Shown here in pieces: positions 44,602 to 53,856 of a DNA stretch of 64,000 nt. Numbering within the stretch: the stretch's first letter is position 1; each line of letters opens with the position of its first letter. The position numbers were made by a program, and so were the translations under genes. The notes beneath the pieces are model-generated. The model did no database searches. It saw nothing but the letters and a program-made list of their open reading frames with translations, and was not told where the DNA came from. The DNA comes from Streptomyces koelreuteriae (GTDB taxonomy: Bacteria; Actinomycetota; Actinomycetes; Streptomycetales; Streptomycetaceae). The DNA is taken from the NCBI RefSeq assembly GCF_018604545.1, contig NZ_CP075896.1:6634001-6698000 (forward strand), written 5' to 3'.

Positions 44602-45627
44602 TCACCAGCGGATGGGCACCGGAAGGGCCGTCAGCACCCCGGACACCGCGATCACCAGGCCGAGGGCGACGACCTCCGCCCGCGCGGGCGCACAGGCGGA
44701 CAGCGGATCGGCCGCCCGGCGCAGTCGGCTCCGGGCCCACAGGGCGAGGGCGGCGACGGCGGCCACGAGCAGCACCTTGGCGAGCAGCGCGCGCCCGTAC
44801 GCCGTGGCCGTGAGCTGCTCCAGGATCGTCCCCGGCGGCATCCGGCGCAGCGAACTCCACACCCCCGTCGCGGTGATGGCGGCGAGCAGTACGGCCGCCA
44901 CGCGCGCGTAGAGGCCCAGCAGGGCCGCGCCCGCCCCGGTGCCGTACCGGCCGTGCCACAGGCGCAGGGTCCGCAGCGCGTGCAGCAGACCGCCCACCCA
45001 CAAGGCCGCGCAGATCAGGTGGACGAGCGTCAGCCCGGAGCCGGTCAGCGGGCTCTGCTCGGTCGGGGGGTGCGCGCGCAGCGCCTCCGCGACGACCACG
45101 GCGGCCAGTGGCCACACCTGCGTGGCCGGCCGGCGCGACACGGCGCACAGCCCCGCCACCAGGAACGCGTTGACCTCGAGCAGGGCGAGCTTGCCGTCCC
45201 GGGACGCGTGGAGCCCGCCGACGTCCATGTCCGCCAGGCCGCCCGGGACGAGATTGCCCGTCGCCACGACCGAGGCGAGCCCCAAGGCGGCGACGAACCC
45301 GACGCCGGCGGCGCAGGGCGACCAACTGCGGGGCGCGTCCAAGGGCTGGCCGACGGCCCCCTCCGCACCCGGCACGGACCGCGCCAGCCGGTTCACGAAC
45401 AGCTCGCCGACCGGCACACACAGCGCCGCGAACAGCACCGTGCGCAGCAGGGCGATGCCACCGGCCCCGGGCGCCGCGGCCTCCCCGGTGCCGTGCAGCG
45501 CGGTGGACGGGCCGAGCAGCGGGATCAGCCCGCCCAGGGCCACCAGGACCAGGACGACAACGGCCCGGCCCGCACCGACGCGCCCGCCGCTGTCGGCCAC
45601 TCCTGGCGTGGGTCTTGTCAAGGTCAC
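44602..45627 (-). CDS. CopD-like copper resistance membrane protein
   Basis: A 341-residue protein with about nine membrane helices, ending in the CopD domain: LTLVHLICAALWVGGLLHALRTL with its histidines, then ARVAAVLLAAITATGVWSSL and YGRALLAKVLLVAAVAALAL. CopD proteins import copper or act in copper handling. No CopC domain is fused here. GTG 45627 is a likely start; other GTGs upstream are in frame. Convergent with the YhhN gene. Confidence 0.8.
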   Translation of the reverse strand: MTLTRPTPGVADSGGRVGAGRAVVVLVLVALGGLIPLLGPSTALHGTGEAAAPGAGGIALLRTVLFAALCVPVGELFVNRLARSVPGAEGAVGQPLDAPRSWSPCAAGVGFVAALGLASVVATGNLVPGGLADMDVGGLHASRDGKLALLEVNAFLVAGLCAVSRRPATQVWPLAAVVVAEALRAHPPTEQSPLTGSGLTLVHLICAALWVGGLLHALRTLRLWHGRYGTGAGAALLGLYARVAAVLLAAITATGVWSSLRRMPPGTILEQLTATAYGRALLAKVLLVAAVAALALWARSRLRRAADPLSACAPARAEVVALGLVIAVSGVLTALPVPIRW

Positions 45628-45818
45628 CCCAAGATCTTCACCAACCTTCACATGATCGGGCAAGTCCAGGGGAGCGAACTCAGGTCGGCCTTGGACGCGG
45701 CCGACCACCCCAGCCGCAGTCGATGTCACTCACATGGCGTAGTCGGGCCGACGCAGGCCTTCGCAGGTCCTACGACCGGCGAACACCCACACCGCGCTTC
45801 CCGCGAGCCGCGGACACA

Positions 45819-45854
45819 CGACGGGCCGGGCAGGTGTCCCCGCCCGGCCCGTCG
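45819..45854 (-). terminator. Terminator of the S8 protease gene
   Basis: A perfect 13-bp GC stem (45819-45831 with 45842-45854) begins 17 nt after the protease stop on the minus strand. Confidence 0.8.
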
Positions 45855-45870
45855 TGCCTTCACATGAGCT

Positions 45871-47391
45871 CTACTTGGTCACCGCGTCCAGCGCGTCCGC
45901 GATGCCCCAGCCGTAGAAGCCGTTGCGGTTCTTGGAGCCCTCGCACACCGCGTCGACCTTGCCGTCGGCGTCGATGTCGTAGGGGTCCGTGCACGGCGTG
46001 GCGTCGGCCTCCGCGTAGAGCAGGGCCTTCACCAGGGCCGGGGAGGCGTACGGGTGCGTCGACTTGATGAGGGCGGCGACGCCCGCGACGTGCGGGGACG
46101 CCATCGACGTACCGGCCATGTAGCCCCACTTGCCGCCCGGCAGCGTGCCCAGGATCAGCCCGCTCGTGGCCGGCGCCTCCGGCTTCTGGTAGGCGGTCGA
46201 GTCGCCGCCCGGGGCCGCGATGTCGGCGACGCCCAGCCCGTAGTTGGAGAAGGACGACTTGATGCCCTTCGCGCCCGTCGAGGCGACCGTGACGACACCC
46301 GGCAGCTGGGTCGGGATGTCGAGGCACTCCGAGGGGTCGACGGTCCGGTCGCCCGGCGTGGTGTCGTTCGGGGACGACGGGTCGGTGATCTCGTCGGCCG
46401 ACAGGTCGTAGTTCTCGTTGCCCGCCGCCGCGACGTTGACCGCGCCCTTCTTCTCCGCGTACCGCGAGGCCCGGCCGACCGCGTCCAGCAGCGCCTTCTG
46501 GTCCGGGTCGTCGCCGCAGTTGAAGTACCAGGGGTCGGTGTAATAGCTGTTGTTCGTGACGTCGACCCCGTGCTCGGCCGCCCACACGAAGCCGCACACC
46601 ACGGCCTCCGTGTAGAAGAAGCCGTCCGGGTTGGACACCTTGATGCCGGAGACCTTCACCCCGGGCGCGACACCGGTCATGCCGACACCGTTCTTGGCGG
46701 CGGCGATCTCACCGGCGACGTGGGTGCCGTGCGGGCTCTCCGCGGCGCTCGGCCGCCAGGCCCCGTCCGCGGTGTCCGGCTTGCCCGACACACAGTTGAC
46801 CGACGCCTTGCGGTCGAAGTTGGGCGCGATGTCGGGGTGCGTGTCGTCGACCCCGGTGTCGATCACCGCGACCGTGACCTTCTTGCTGCCCAGCGACTTC
46901 TCGTGCGCCTTGTCCGCCTTGATGGCCGGCAGGTCCCACTGCTGGGGCTGGAGCGGGTCCTGCCCGGCGGGGGCCTCGGCCTTCGCGACCTCGGCCGCGC
47001 TCAGCGCCTTCGGCGTGCCGAGGTCACCCGTCGTCGCCGCGGGCAGCGGCTTGGTCCGGGTGGCCCCGGCCGACTGCACGCCCCGCACCTTGCGGACGGT
47101 CTTGGCGAAGTCGGGGTTCGAGGAGTGGACGACGATGACGCCTATCTGGTCGTACGACGTCACGATCGTGCCCCCGGCCTTGCCGACGGCCTTCTTCACA
47201 TACGCCGAAGTGCCGTGCCCCGGCTTGACGTTGACCACGTAGCTGAGCGGCGTCGCGTCGGCCGAGACCGCCGGAGCGGCGTCCACGGCGGCCGTCGCCG
47301 TGGAGTTCGGCAGGAACGCGAGGGCCGTGGCCATCGCCATCCCGGCCGGGATCGCGACGGCGCGGCGGTAGCGCGCGTGCGGCGCTGTCAT
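45871..47391 (-). CDS. Secreted S8 (subtilisin-like) serine protease, copy 1
   Basis: A 506-residue secreted protease. Signal peptide about residues 1-35; an I9-like propeptide follows (YVVNVKPGHGTSAYVKKAVGKAGG). The catalytic triad is D178 (AVIDTGVDDTHPDI), H221 (HGTHVAGEIA) and the serine of GTSMASPHVAG. ATG 47391 has GGAG 9 nt upstream. It is a paralogue of the next gene, 70 nt away, and resembles secreted subtilases of S. coelicolor (SCO1824 region, by memory). It probably acts in extracellular proteolysis during development. Confidence 0.93.
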   Translation of the reverse strand: MTAPHARYRRAVAIPAGMAMATALAFLPNSTATAAVDAAPAVSADATPLSYVVNVKPGHGTSAYVKKAVGKAGGTIVTSYDQIGVIVVHSSNPDFAKTVRKVRGVQSAGATRTKPLPAATTGDLGTPKALSAAEVAKAEAPAGQDPLQPQQWDLPAIKADKAHEKSLGSKKVTVAVIDTGVDDTHPDIAPNFDRKASVNCVSGKPDTADGAWRPSAAESPHGTHVAGEIAAAKNGVGMTGVAPGVKVSGIKVSNPDGFFYTEAVVCGFVWAAEHGVDVTNNSYYTDPWYFNCGDDPDQKALLDAVGRASRYAEKKGAVNVAAAGNENYDLSADEITDPSSPNDTTPGDRTVDPSECLDIPTQLPGVVTVASTGAKGIKSSFSNYGLGVADIAAPGGDSTAYQKPEAPATSGLILGTLPGGKWGYMAGTSMASPHVAGVAALIKSTHPYASPALVKALLYAEADATPCTDPYDIDADGKVDAVCEGSKNRNGFYGWGIADALDAVTK

Positions 47392-47460
47392 GGTGTCTCC
47401 AGTAGGTTCGCGGTACGAGCGGTACGAGCTGACGGTGCGTGAAGTCTCAGGATGCACAGG

Positions 47461-48990
47461 TCACTTGACCGCGCGCAGCGCGTTGACGATGCCGTGTCCG
47501 TAGAAGCCGTTGACCCGCTTGCCGCCCTCGCACGTGGCGTCCTGGGTGCCGTTGCCGTCCTGGTCGTAGGACTCGGGGCAGGCGGTCCGGTCGGCCTGCG
47601 CCTTCAGCAGCCCCTGGAGCTGGGCCGGAGACGCCTTGGGGTGCTCGGACTTCAGCAGCGCGGCGACGCCGGAGGCGTGCGGAGCGGCCATCGAGGTGCC
47701 CTGGAGGAAGCCCCAGGTGCCGCCCGGCATGGTGGACAGGATGCGGCCGTTCTTCGAGGGCGTGTCGGGTATCTGGTAGCGCCCGTCACCGCCCGGCGCC
47801 GCGACGTCCACGACGCCCTTGCCGTACGTCGAGTAGTACGACTTGAGATGGTTGACGCCCGTCGCGCTCACCGTGACGACACCCGGCAGCTGGGTCGGGA
47901 CGTCGAAGCACTCGTGCGGGTCGATCGTGCGCTCCACCGGGGTGGAGTCGTCCGGGCTGGAGTCGTCGAGGATCGCGTCCGAGTCCAGGTCGTGGTTGGA
48001 GTTGCCCGCCGAGGCGACGTGCAGCGTGCCCTTCTTCTGGGCGTACAGCTGCGCCCGGTTGACCGCGTCGACGATGGCCCGCTGGTCCGGGTCGTCCATG
48101 CAGTTGTACAGCCACGGGTCGACGTAGTAGCTGTTGTTCGTGATCTCGACGCCGTGGTCGGCGGCGAACACGAAGGCGCACACGACGCTCTCCGGGTAGA
48201 AGAGGCCGTTCGCCCGGTCGGTCACGTTGATGCTGGAGACCTTCACCCCGGGGGCGACGCCCGCCACGCCTGTGCCGTTGCGGGCGGCGGCTATCTCACC
48301 GGCGACATGCGTGCCGTGGTAGTCCTCGGGCGTGTACGGCCGCCAGGCGCCCTCGCTGGTGTCGGGCTTGCCACCGGCGCAGTTGGCGGACTGCGACGCG
48401 GAGAAGTTCGGGGCGATGTCGGGGTGGGTGTCGTCGACGCCGGTGTCGATCACGGCGACGGTCACCTTGCGGCTGCCCGGGTTGATCTTCGCGGCCTTGT
48501 CGGCGCCTATCGCCCGCAGATCCCACTGGTCGGCCTCGAGGGGCTCGCTGTCGGGCGCCTTCGCCGAGGCGGCCTCGACCCGCGCGGCCTGGGCGTCGGT
48601 CAGATACTGCGCCGCGCCCTCCTCCTTCGTCCCCGCGGCGGTCAGCGGCGTCGTCCTGGTCGCACCCGCCGACTGGACGCCGCGCACCTTGCGTATGGAC
48701 GTGGCGAAGTCGGCGTTCGAGGAGTGGACGACGATCACGCCGATCCGCTCGTACGTGGTGACGACCGAGCCGCCGGCCTTCCCGATCGCCTTCTTCACCG
48801 ACGAGATGGTGCGACGGTCCACCTTGGTGTTGACGACGTACGCCAGCTGGGGCGCGTCCGCCGAGGGCGCGGACGACTCCACGCGCGGGGCGGCCGACGC
48901 GGCGGCGGGCAGAAAGCCCAACGAGGCCGTCAGCGACAGCACGACGGGCACGGCGAGGGCGAGCCGGCGTCTGGAACGCAGCTGGGACAT
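47461..48990 (-). CDS. Secreted S8 (subtilisin-like) serine protease, copy 2
   Basis: A 509-residue paralogue of the downstream gene with the same layout: signal peptide (1-33), propeptide (YVVNTKVDRRTISSVKKAIGKAGG), catalytic VIDTGVDDTHPDI, HGTHVAGEIA and GTSMAAPHASG. Near-identical stretches run through both mature domains, so they arose by tandem duplication. Each gene has its own ribosome site (GGAGAC). Both end in a Cys-containing GFYG(H/W)GI block. Confidence 0.93.
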   Translation of the reverse strand: MSQLRSRRRLALAVPVVLSLTASLGFLPAAASAAPRVESSAPSADAPQLAYVVNTKVDRRTISSVKKAIGKAGGSVVTTYERIGVIVVHSSNADFATSIRKVRGVQSAGATRTTPLTAAGTKEEGAAQYLTDAQAARVEAASAKAPDSEPLEADQWDLRAIGADKAAKINPGSRKVTVAVIDTGVDDTHPDIAPNFSASQSANCAGGKPDTSEGAWRPYTPEDYHGTHVAGEIAAARNGTGVAGVAPGVKVSSINVTDRANGLFYPESVVCAFVFAADHGVEITNNSYYVDPWLYNCMDDPDQRAIVDAVNRAQLYAQKKGTLHVASAGNSNHDLDSDAILDDSSPDDSTPVERTIDPHECFDVPTQLPGVVTVSATGVNHLKSYYSTYGKGVVDVAAPGGDGRYQIPDTPSKNGRILSTMPGGTWGFLQGTSMAAPHASGVAALLKSEHPKASPAQLQGLLKAQADRTACPESYDQDGNGTQDATCEGGKRVNGFYGHGIVNALRAVK

Positions 48991-49245
48991 GGGGTCTCCA
49001 CATCATCCGGAAACGAAACCGGCCCGAGGCACAGGTGGTGCTCGGGCAGGTACATGACGGGTGGTTCAGGGCGAAGCTATCCCGCGCTCTCGCTGGCCAG
49101 CAACGGTTTGCCGAAACGACTTCGGAAAGAACGCCGGGCAGTTGAACCGGTTCTCGCGTGCCGCCGTGACGTTGAGCAGGGAGCGCGAGGACACTCGCCT
49201 CCGCCCCCCGTTCGAACCGCTTCCGTCGTCACGAGGAGACTCTCC

Positions 49246-49602
49246 GTGTCCACCGATGCACCGCCCCCCTCGAAAGAGCAACACAAACTCCCCTCACCCG
49301 AGGAGTTCGCCGAGGTGCAGGAGAGCGCGGAGTTCGGTGAACTGCGCCGCTCCTACCGCTCCTTCGCCTTCCCGCTGACCGTCGCCTTCATCGCCTGGTA
49401 CCTGCTGTACGTGCTGCTGTCGAACTACGCGGGCGGCCTCATGGGCACCAAGCTGTTCGGCAACATCAACGTCGCCTTCGTCCTCGGCATCGCCCAGTTC
49501 ATCACCACGTTCCTCATCGCCTGGTGGTACTCGCGGCACGCCGCCGCGAAGCTCGACCCCAAGGCCGAGGCCATCAAGACCCGGATGGAGGGCGGCGCAT
49601 GA
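49246..49602 (+). CDS. DUF485 membrane protein
   Basis: A 118-residue protein with two membrane helices (about 49-70 and 81-103) preceded by a soluble stretch FAEVQESAEFGELRRSYRSFAFP, the DUF485 signature. It accompanies acetate symporters as a small partner. GTG 49246 has GAGGAG 7-8 nt upstream; a much longer frame upstream is non-coding. Its stop overlaps the symporter start (ATGA). Confidence 0.9.
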   Translation: MSTDAPPPSKEQHKLPSPEEFAEVQESAEFGELRRSYRSFAFPLTVAFIAWYLLYVLLSNYAGGLMGTKLFGNINVAFVLGIAQFITTFLIAWWYSRHAAAKLDPKAEAIKTRMEGGA

Positions 49603-51224
49603 GCTCCGTACAGCACACCCTGCTCGCCGCGAACGAGGCCAGCGAGCACCGGCCGCTGATCATCACCCTGTTCGCGCTGTTCGTCCTGGCCACGCTCGGC
49701 ATCACCGTCTGGGCAGGCCGCCAGACCAAGGACGCCGCCGACTTCTACGCGGGCGGCCGCCAGTTCAGCGCCTTCCAGAACGGACTCGCGGTCTCCGGCG
49801 ACTACATGTCGGCCGCGTCCTTCCTCGGCATCGCGGGCGCGATCGCCCTCTTCGGCTACGACGGCTTCCTGTACTCCATCGGCTTCCTGGTCGCCTGGCT
49901 GGTCGCCCTCCTCCTGGTGGCGGAGCCGCTGCGCAACTCCGGCCGCTACACCATGGGCGACGTGCTCGCGTACCGCATGCGCCAGCGCCCGGTCCGCACC
50001 GCCGCCGGTACGTCCACGATCGTCGTGTCGATCTTCTACCTGCTGGCCCAGATGGCCGGCGCGGGCGTCCTCGTCTCGCTGCTGCTCGGCATCACCTCCG
50101 ACGCGGGCAAGATCCTCATCGTCGCCCTCGTCGGCCTGCTGATGGTCGTGTACGTCTCCATCGGCGGTATGAAGGGCACCACCTGGGTCCAGATGGTCAA
50201 GGCCGTGCTGCTCATCGGCGGCACGCTCCTCATCACCTTCCTGGTGCTGCTGAAGTTCAACTTCAACATCTCCGACCTGCTCGGCACGGCCGCCGAGAAC
50301 AGCGGCAAGGGCGCCGCCTTCCTGGAGCCCGGCCTCCAGTACGGCATGACCGGCACCTCCAAGCTGGACTTCGTCTCCCTGGGCATCGCCCTGGTGCTCG
50401 GCACGGCCGGTCTGCCGCACATCCTGATCCGCTTCTACACGGTGCCCGACGCCAAGGCGGCCCGTAAGTCCGTGAACTGGGCGATCGGCATCATCGGCGG
50501 CTTCTACCTGATGACCATCGCCCTCGGCTTCGGCGCCGCCGCGCTGATCTCCCAGGACGAGATCATCGCCTCCAACCCGTCAGGCAACACGGCGGCACCC
50601 CTGCTCGCCCTGCACCTCGGCGGTGTCGACTCCACCTGGGGCGCGATCCTGCTCGCCACGATCTCGGCGGTCGCCTTCGCGACGATCCTCGCCGTCGTCG
50701 CCGGCCTCACCCTCGCCTCGTCGTCGTCCTTCGCGCACGACATCTACGCCAACGTCATCCGCAAGGGGAAGGCGTCCGGCGCCGAGGAGGTCCGCGCGGC
50801 CCGCTGGGCGACCGTCCTCATCGGCGTCGTCTCCATCGGCCTCGGCGCCCTCGCCCGCGACCTGAACGTGGCCGGTCTGGTCGCCCTCGCCTTCGCGGTC
50901 GCGGCCTCCGCCAACCTGCCGACGATCCTCTACAGCCTCTTCTGGAAGCGCTTCACCACCCAGGGCGCCCTGTGGTCGATCTACGGCGGTCTGATCGTCG
51001 CCGTCGGCCTGGTGCTGTTCTCGCCCGTCGTCTCCGGCGACCCCAAGGCGATGTTCCCCGAGGTGGACTTCGCCTGGTTCCCGCTGAAGAACCCGGGCAT
51101 CATCTCCATCCCCTTCGGCTTCCTCATGGGCTGGCTCGGCACCGTCCTGTCCAAGGAGGAGCCGGACGCCAAGAAGTACGCCGAGCTGGAGGTCAGGTCT
51201 CTGACCGGCACCGGCGCCCACTGA
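49599..51224 (+). CDS. Cation/acetate (monocarboxylate) symporter
   Basis: A 541-residue SSS-family permease of the ActP/MctC type with about 13 helices. TKDAADFYAGGRQFSAFQNGLAVSGDYMSAASFLGIAG and DYMSAASFLG-like blocks, GGMKGTTWVQMVKAVLL and ILAVVAGLTLASSSSFAHDIYANV are typical. It imports acetate, propionate or pyruvate with sodium or protons. It overlaps the DUF485 gene. A weak hairpin follows before moaA. Confidence 0.92.
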   Translation: MSSVQHTLLAANEASEHRPLIITLFALFVLATLGITVWAGRQTKDAADFYAGGRQFSAFQNGLAVSGDYMSAASFLGIAGAIALFGYDGFLYSIGFLVAWLVALLLVAEPLRNSGRYTMGDVLAYRMRQRPVRTAAGTSTIVVSIFYLLAQMAGAGVLVSLLLGITSDAGKILIVALVGLLMVVYVSIGGMKGTTWVQMVKAVLLIGGTLLITFLVLLKFNFNISDLLGTAAENSGKGAAFLEPGLQYGMTGTSKLDFVSLGIALVLGTAGLPHILIRFYTVPDAKAARKSVNWAIGIIGGFYLMTIALGFGAAALISQDEIIASNPSGNTAAPLLALHLGGVDSTWGAILLATISAVAFATILAVVAGLTLASSSSFAHDIYANVIRKGKASGAEEVRAARWATVLIGVVSIGLGALARDLNVAGLVALAFAVAASANLPTILYSLFWKRFTTQGALWSIYGGLIVAVGLVLFSPVVSGDPKAMFPEVDFAWFPLKNPGIISIPFGFLMGWLGTVLSKEEPDAKKYAELEVRSLTGTGAH

Positions 51225-51395
51225 GCACCAACCCCCTCACGCGGCCGTGTCGTAGGAACCTCCAGGTCCCTGCGGCGCGGCCGCGCTGTGCGTCGTGGGA
51301 TCGGGCCTGTGGAGTTGTCGGTGGGGTCACGTAGGCTCGCAGGTGTCGGAGAGGAAGTGCTCCGGGCACGATCCGCGTCGAGGGAGGGGGCCCAC

Positions 51396-52385
51396 GTGCT
51401 CATCGACACCTACGGCCGAGTGGCCACCGACCTGAGGGTCTCGCTGACCGACCGGTGCAATCTGCGCTGCACCTACTGCATGCCCGAGGAAGGCCTGCAG
51501 TGGCTGGCCAAGCCGGACCTGCTCACGGACGACGAGATCGTCCGCCTGATCGACATCGCGGTCACCTCCCTCGGTATCGAGGAGGTCCGCTTCACCGGCG
51601 GCGAGCCCCTGCTGCGCCCCGGCCTGGTCGGCATCGTCGAGCGCGTCGCGGCCCTCGACCGGCGCCCCCAGATGTCCCTCACGACCAACGGCATCGGCCT
51701 CAAGCGCACGGCGGCCGCCCTCAAGGAGGCGGGCCTGGACCGGGTCAACGTCTCCCTCGACACACTGCGCCCGGACGTCTTCAAGACCCTCACCCGCCGC
51801 AACCGCCACCAGGACGTCATCGAGGGCCTGCACGCCGCCCGCGACGCCGGCCTGACCCCGGTCAAGGTCAACTCAGTCCTGATGCCGGGTCTCAACGGCG
51901 ACGAGGCCCCGGACCTCCTCGCCTGGGCCGTGGAGCACGACTACGAGCTGCGCTTCATCGAGCAGATGCCCCTGGACGCCCAGCACGGCTGGAAGCGCGA
52001 CGGCATGATCACGGCAGGCGACATCCTGACCTCCCTGCGCACCCGCTTCGAGCTGACCGCCGAGGGCGAGGAGAAGCGCGGCTCGGCCCCGGCGGAGCGC
52101 TGGCTGGTGAACGGCGGGCCGCATGTCGTCGGCGTCATCGCCTCCGTCACCCGCCCCTTCTGCGCGGCCTGCGACCGCACCCGCCTCACCGCCGACGGAC
52201 AGATACGCACCTGCCTCTTCGCCCAAGAGGAAACCGACCTCCGAGCCGCCCTCCGCTCCGACGCCCCCGACGAGGAGATCGCCCGCATCTGGCGCCTGGC
52301 GATGTGGGGCAAGAAGGCGGGAGCGGGCTTGGACGACCCGACCTTCGTACAGCCGGACCGGCCCATGTCCGCTATCGGGGGATAG
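51396..52385 (+). CDS. moaA: GTP 3',8-cyclase (molybdenum cofactor synthesis)
   Basis: MoaA, a 329-residue radical SAM enzyme. The SAM cluster motif is CNLRCTYC; the second [4Fe-4S] cluster cysteines are in CAACDRTRLTADGQIRTCLF. It ends with the conserved double glycine (SAIGG). It makes 3',8-cyclo-dihydro-GTP with MoaC. GTG 51396 has GGGAGG upstream. No other moa gene is nearby. Confidence 0.95.
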   Translation: MLIDTYGRVATDLRVSLTDRCNLRCTYCMPEEGLQWLAKPDLLTDDEIVRLIDIAVTSLGIEEVRFTGGEPLLRPGLVGIVERVAALDRRPQMSLTTNGIGLKRTAAALKEAGLDRVNVSLDTLRPDVFKTLTRRNRHQDVIEGLHAARDAGLTPVKVNSVLMPGLNGDEAPDLLAWAVEHDYELRFIEQMPLDAQHGWKRDGMITAGDILTSLRTRFELTAEGEEKRGSAPAERWLVNGGPHVVGVIASVTRPFCAACDRTRLTADGQIRTCLFAQEETDLRAALRSDAPDEEIARIWRLAMWGKKAGAGLDDPTFVQPDRPMSAIGG

Positions 52386-52445
52386 AGGAGCGCCCCAAGG
52401 GGGCGCGGGGAACTGCGCGAACAACCCCCACCGGGCCGCAGACGA
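52386..52445. repeat. Dispersed Streptomyces intergenic repeat
   Basis: Contains GCGCCCCAAGGGGGCGCGGG followed by GAACTGCGCGA, a word I recognise from many Streptomyces intergenic regions; the first part forms a hairpin and may terminate moaA. Confidence 0.7.
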
Positions 52446-52454
52446 AGCCGGAAC

Positions 52455-52661
52455 TCAGCCGTCCCACTCCTCGAAAAGCACCACGTCTTTCAAAAACCCC
52501 CGCACCCCGAGGAACTGCGACAAATGCTCGCGATGCTCCTCACACGCCAGCCACGTCTTGCGCCGCTCCGGCGTATGAATCTTCGGGTTGTTCCACGCAA
52601 GCACCCACACCGCGTCGACGCGGCAACCCTTCGCGGAACAGATCGGCGTCTCGTCACTCAC
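52455..52661 (-). CDS. Small conserved Cys/His protein
   Basis: A 68-residue protein with CSAKGC near the N-terminus and WLACEEHREHL, spaced as in a zinc-binding fold. Databases label some relatives acetone carboxylase, probably wrongly. GTG start. It is convergent with moaA. Function unknown. Confidence 0.75.
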   Translation of the reverse strand: MSDETPICSAKGCRVDAVWVLAWNNPKIHTPERRKTWLACEEHREHLSQFLGVRGFLKDVVLFEEWDG

Positions 52662-52877
52662 AGCTTTGTCTCACCACTGCACACAGAAAAGGCGACGCCG
52701 AGCAGCCACGGGGGGAGCTGCCCGGCGTCGGTCCGTCGCTCCGACGGGGGATGCGGAGCGCGTACGAAGTATGTCACGGGTAACCCCGAGCCCGGCACCT
52801 GAACAACATGATTGATCTGAGCTTTTCTTGAGCTTGGCGGGAAGATGACTTCCGTTTGTGCCCGCCCCCGCGCGTCC

Positions 52878-53273
52878 CTATCGCTCGTGCGAATCGGTCT
52901 TCGCACCCGGCGCGGCCCCGGACGCGGCATCTTCCGCCGCGGATTCCGCGGAGCCGTCCCGCGCCTCCGACGGCGCGATCATCGGACGCGTCGGCGCCGC
53001 CACGAACGTCGACGGCAGAGACGGCGCGTTCTCGCGCCCGGCGTTCGCGATCACCACCGCGATGTACGGCAGCACCAGCCCGAGCACCAACGCCACGATG
53101 GCGACGTGCCGTTCGACGTTCCACAACGTGGCCGCGAGGATCACGGAGATCGTGCGGACCGTCATCGAGATCACGTACCGGCGCTGCCGCCCGCGTACGT
53201 CCTCCTGAAGTCCGGTCCGGGCGCCGGTGATCCGGAAAACCTGGACGTTGCCGTCGCCATGCTGCTTCCGCAT
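52878..53273 (-). CDS. DUF3099 domain membrane protein
   Basis: A 131-residue protein with two hydrophobic helices (about 37-53 and 59-79) and a soluble tail rich in Ala/Glu/Ser. The N-terminal VFRITGARTGLQEDVRGRQRRYVISM block is typical of the actinobacterial DUF3099 family. ATG 53273 is used. Divergent from the GlsB-like gene. Function unknown. Confidence 0.8.
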   Translation of the reverse strand: MRKQHGDGNVQVFRITGARTGLQEDVRGRQRRYVISMTVRTISVILAATLWNVERHVAIVALVLGLVLPYIAVVIANAGRENAPSLPSTFVAAPTRPMIAPSEARDGSAESAAEDAASGAAPGAKTDSHER

Positions 53274-53517
53274 CGCATTCCACCATCCGCCCGTATCGGA
53301 CTCTCCCCGCCCCGTGGCCGTCCCGGGCCGGCCGGGGAACCTGACCAGGACAGCTCCCACGGTACGCCGCGGCTGCGCCCGCCACGAGACCGGGGCCCGT
53401 CCGGCCGAGGTGGACGGCGTGCGCTGTGGCGCGTACGGCCATCCCCGGCATGCGGCGTAGGGCACCTGGGCCGACACTGGCCGTAGAGCTCACGTCGAGC
53501 CGTACGAGGAGGCACCG

Positions 53518-53793
53518 ATGGGCTGGTTGTGGGCGATCATCGTGGGACTGGTACTCGGCCTGCTCGCCAAGGCGATCATTCCGGGCAAGCAGCATCTGCC
53601 TCTGTGGCTGACCGTCATCCTGGGCATCATCGGAGGCATCGCCGGCAACGCCATCGCCCGGGCGGCCGGCGTCGACGCCACCTCGGGCATCGACTGGTGG
53701 CGGCATGTCTTCCAGCTGGCGATGGCGATCATCCTCGTCGGCCTCGGCGACAAGGCCTGGACGGCCGCACGGGGAGACAGACAGCGGGCGTGA
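53518..53793 (+). CDS. GlsB/YeaQ/YmgE family stress membrane protein
   Basis: A 91-residue protein with three membrane helices and the family's glycine-rich pattern (IIVGLVLGLLAKAIIPG, ILGIIGGIAGNAIAR). ATG 53518 has GAGGAGG upstream. The family is linked to stress responses without a known mechanism. It ends at a bidirectional terminator shared with tyrS. Confidence 0.85.
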   Translation: MGWLWAIIVGLVLGLLAKAIIPGKQHLPLWLTVILGIIGGIAGNAIARAAGVDATSGIDWWRHVFQLAMAIILVGLGDKAWTAARGDRQRA

Positions 53794-53807
53794 CGGCGGG
53801 GCGCACG

Positions 53808-53848
53808 GCGAAGGGGGCCGCCTCCGCACCGGAGACGGCCCCCTTCGC
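53808..53848. terminator. Bidirectional terminator between GlsB-like gene and tyrS
   Basis: A perfect 13-bp stem (53808-53820 with 53836-53848), 15-nt loop, between convergent genes. Confidence 0.85.
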
Positions 53849-53856
53849 AGGCGTGC

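Noticed and set aside
47452..49602. A 716-codon plus-strand frame ending in the DUF485 protein
   Set aside because: All but the last 118 codons are antisense to a secreted protease gene.
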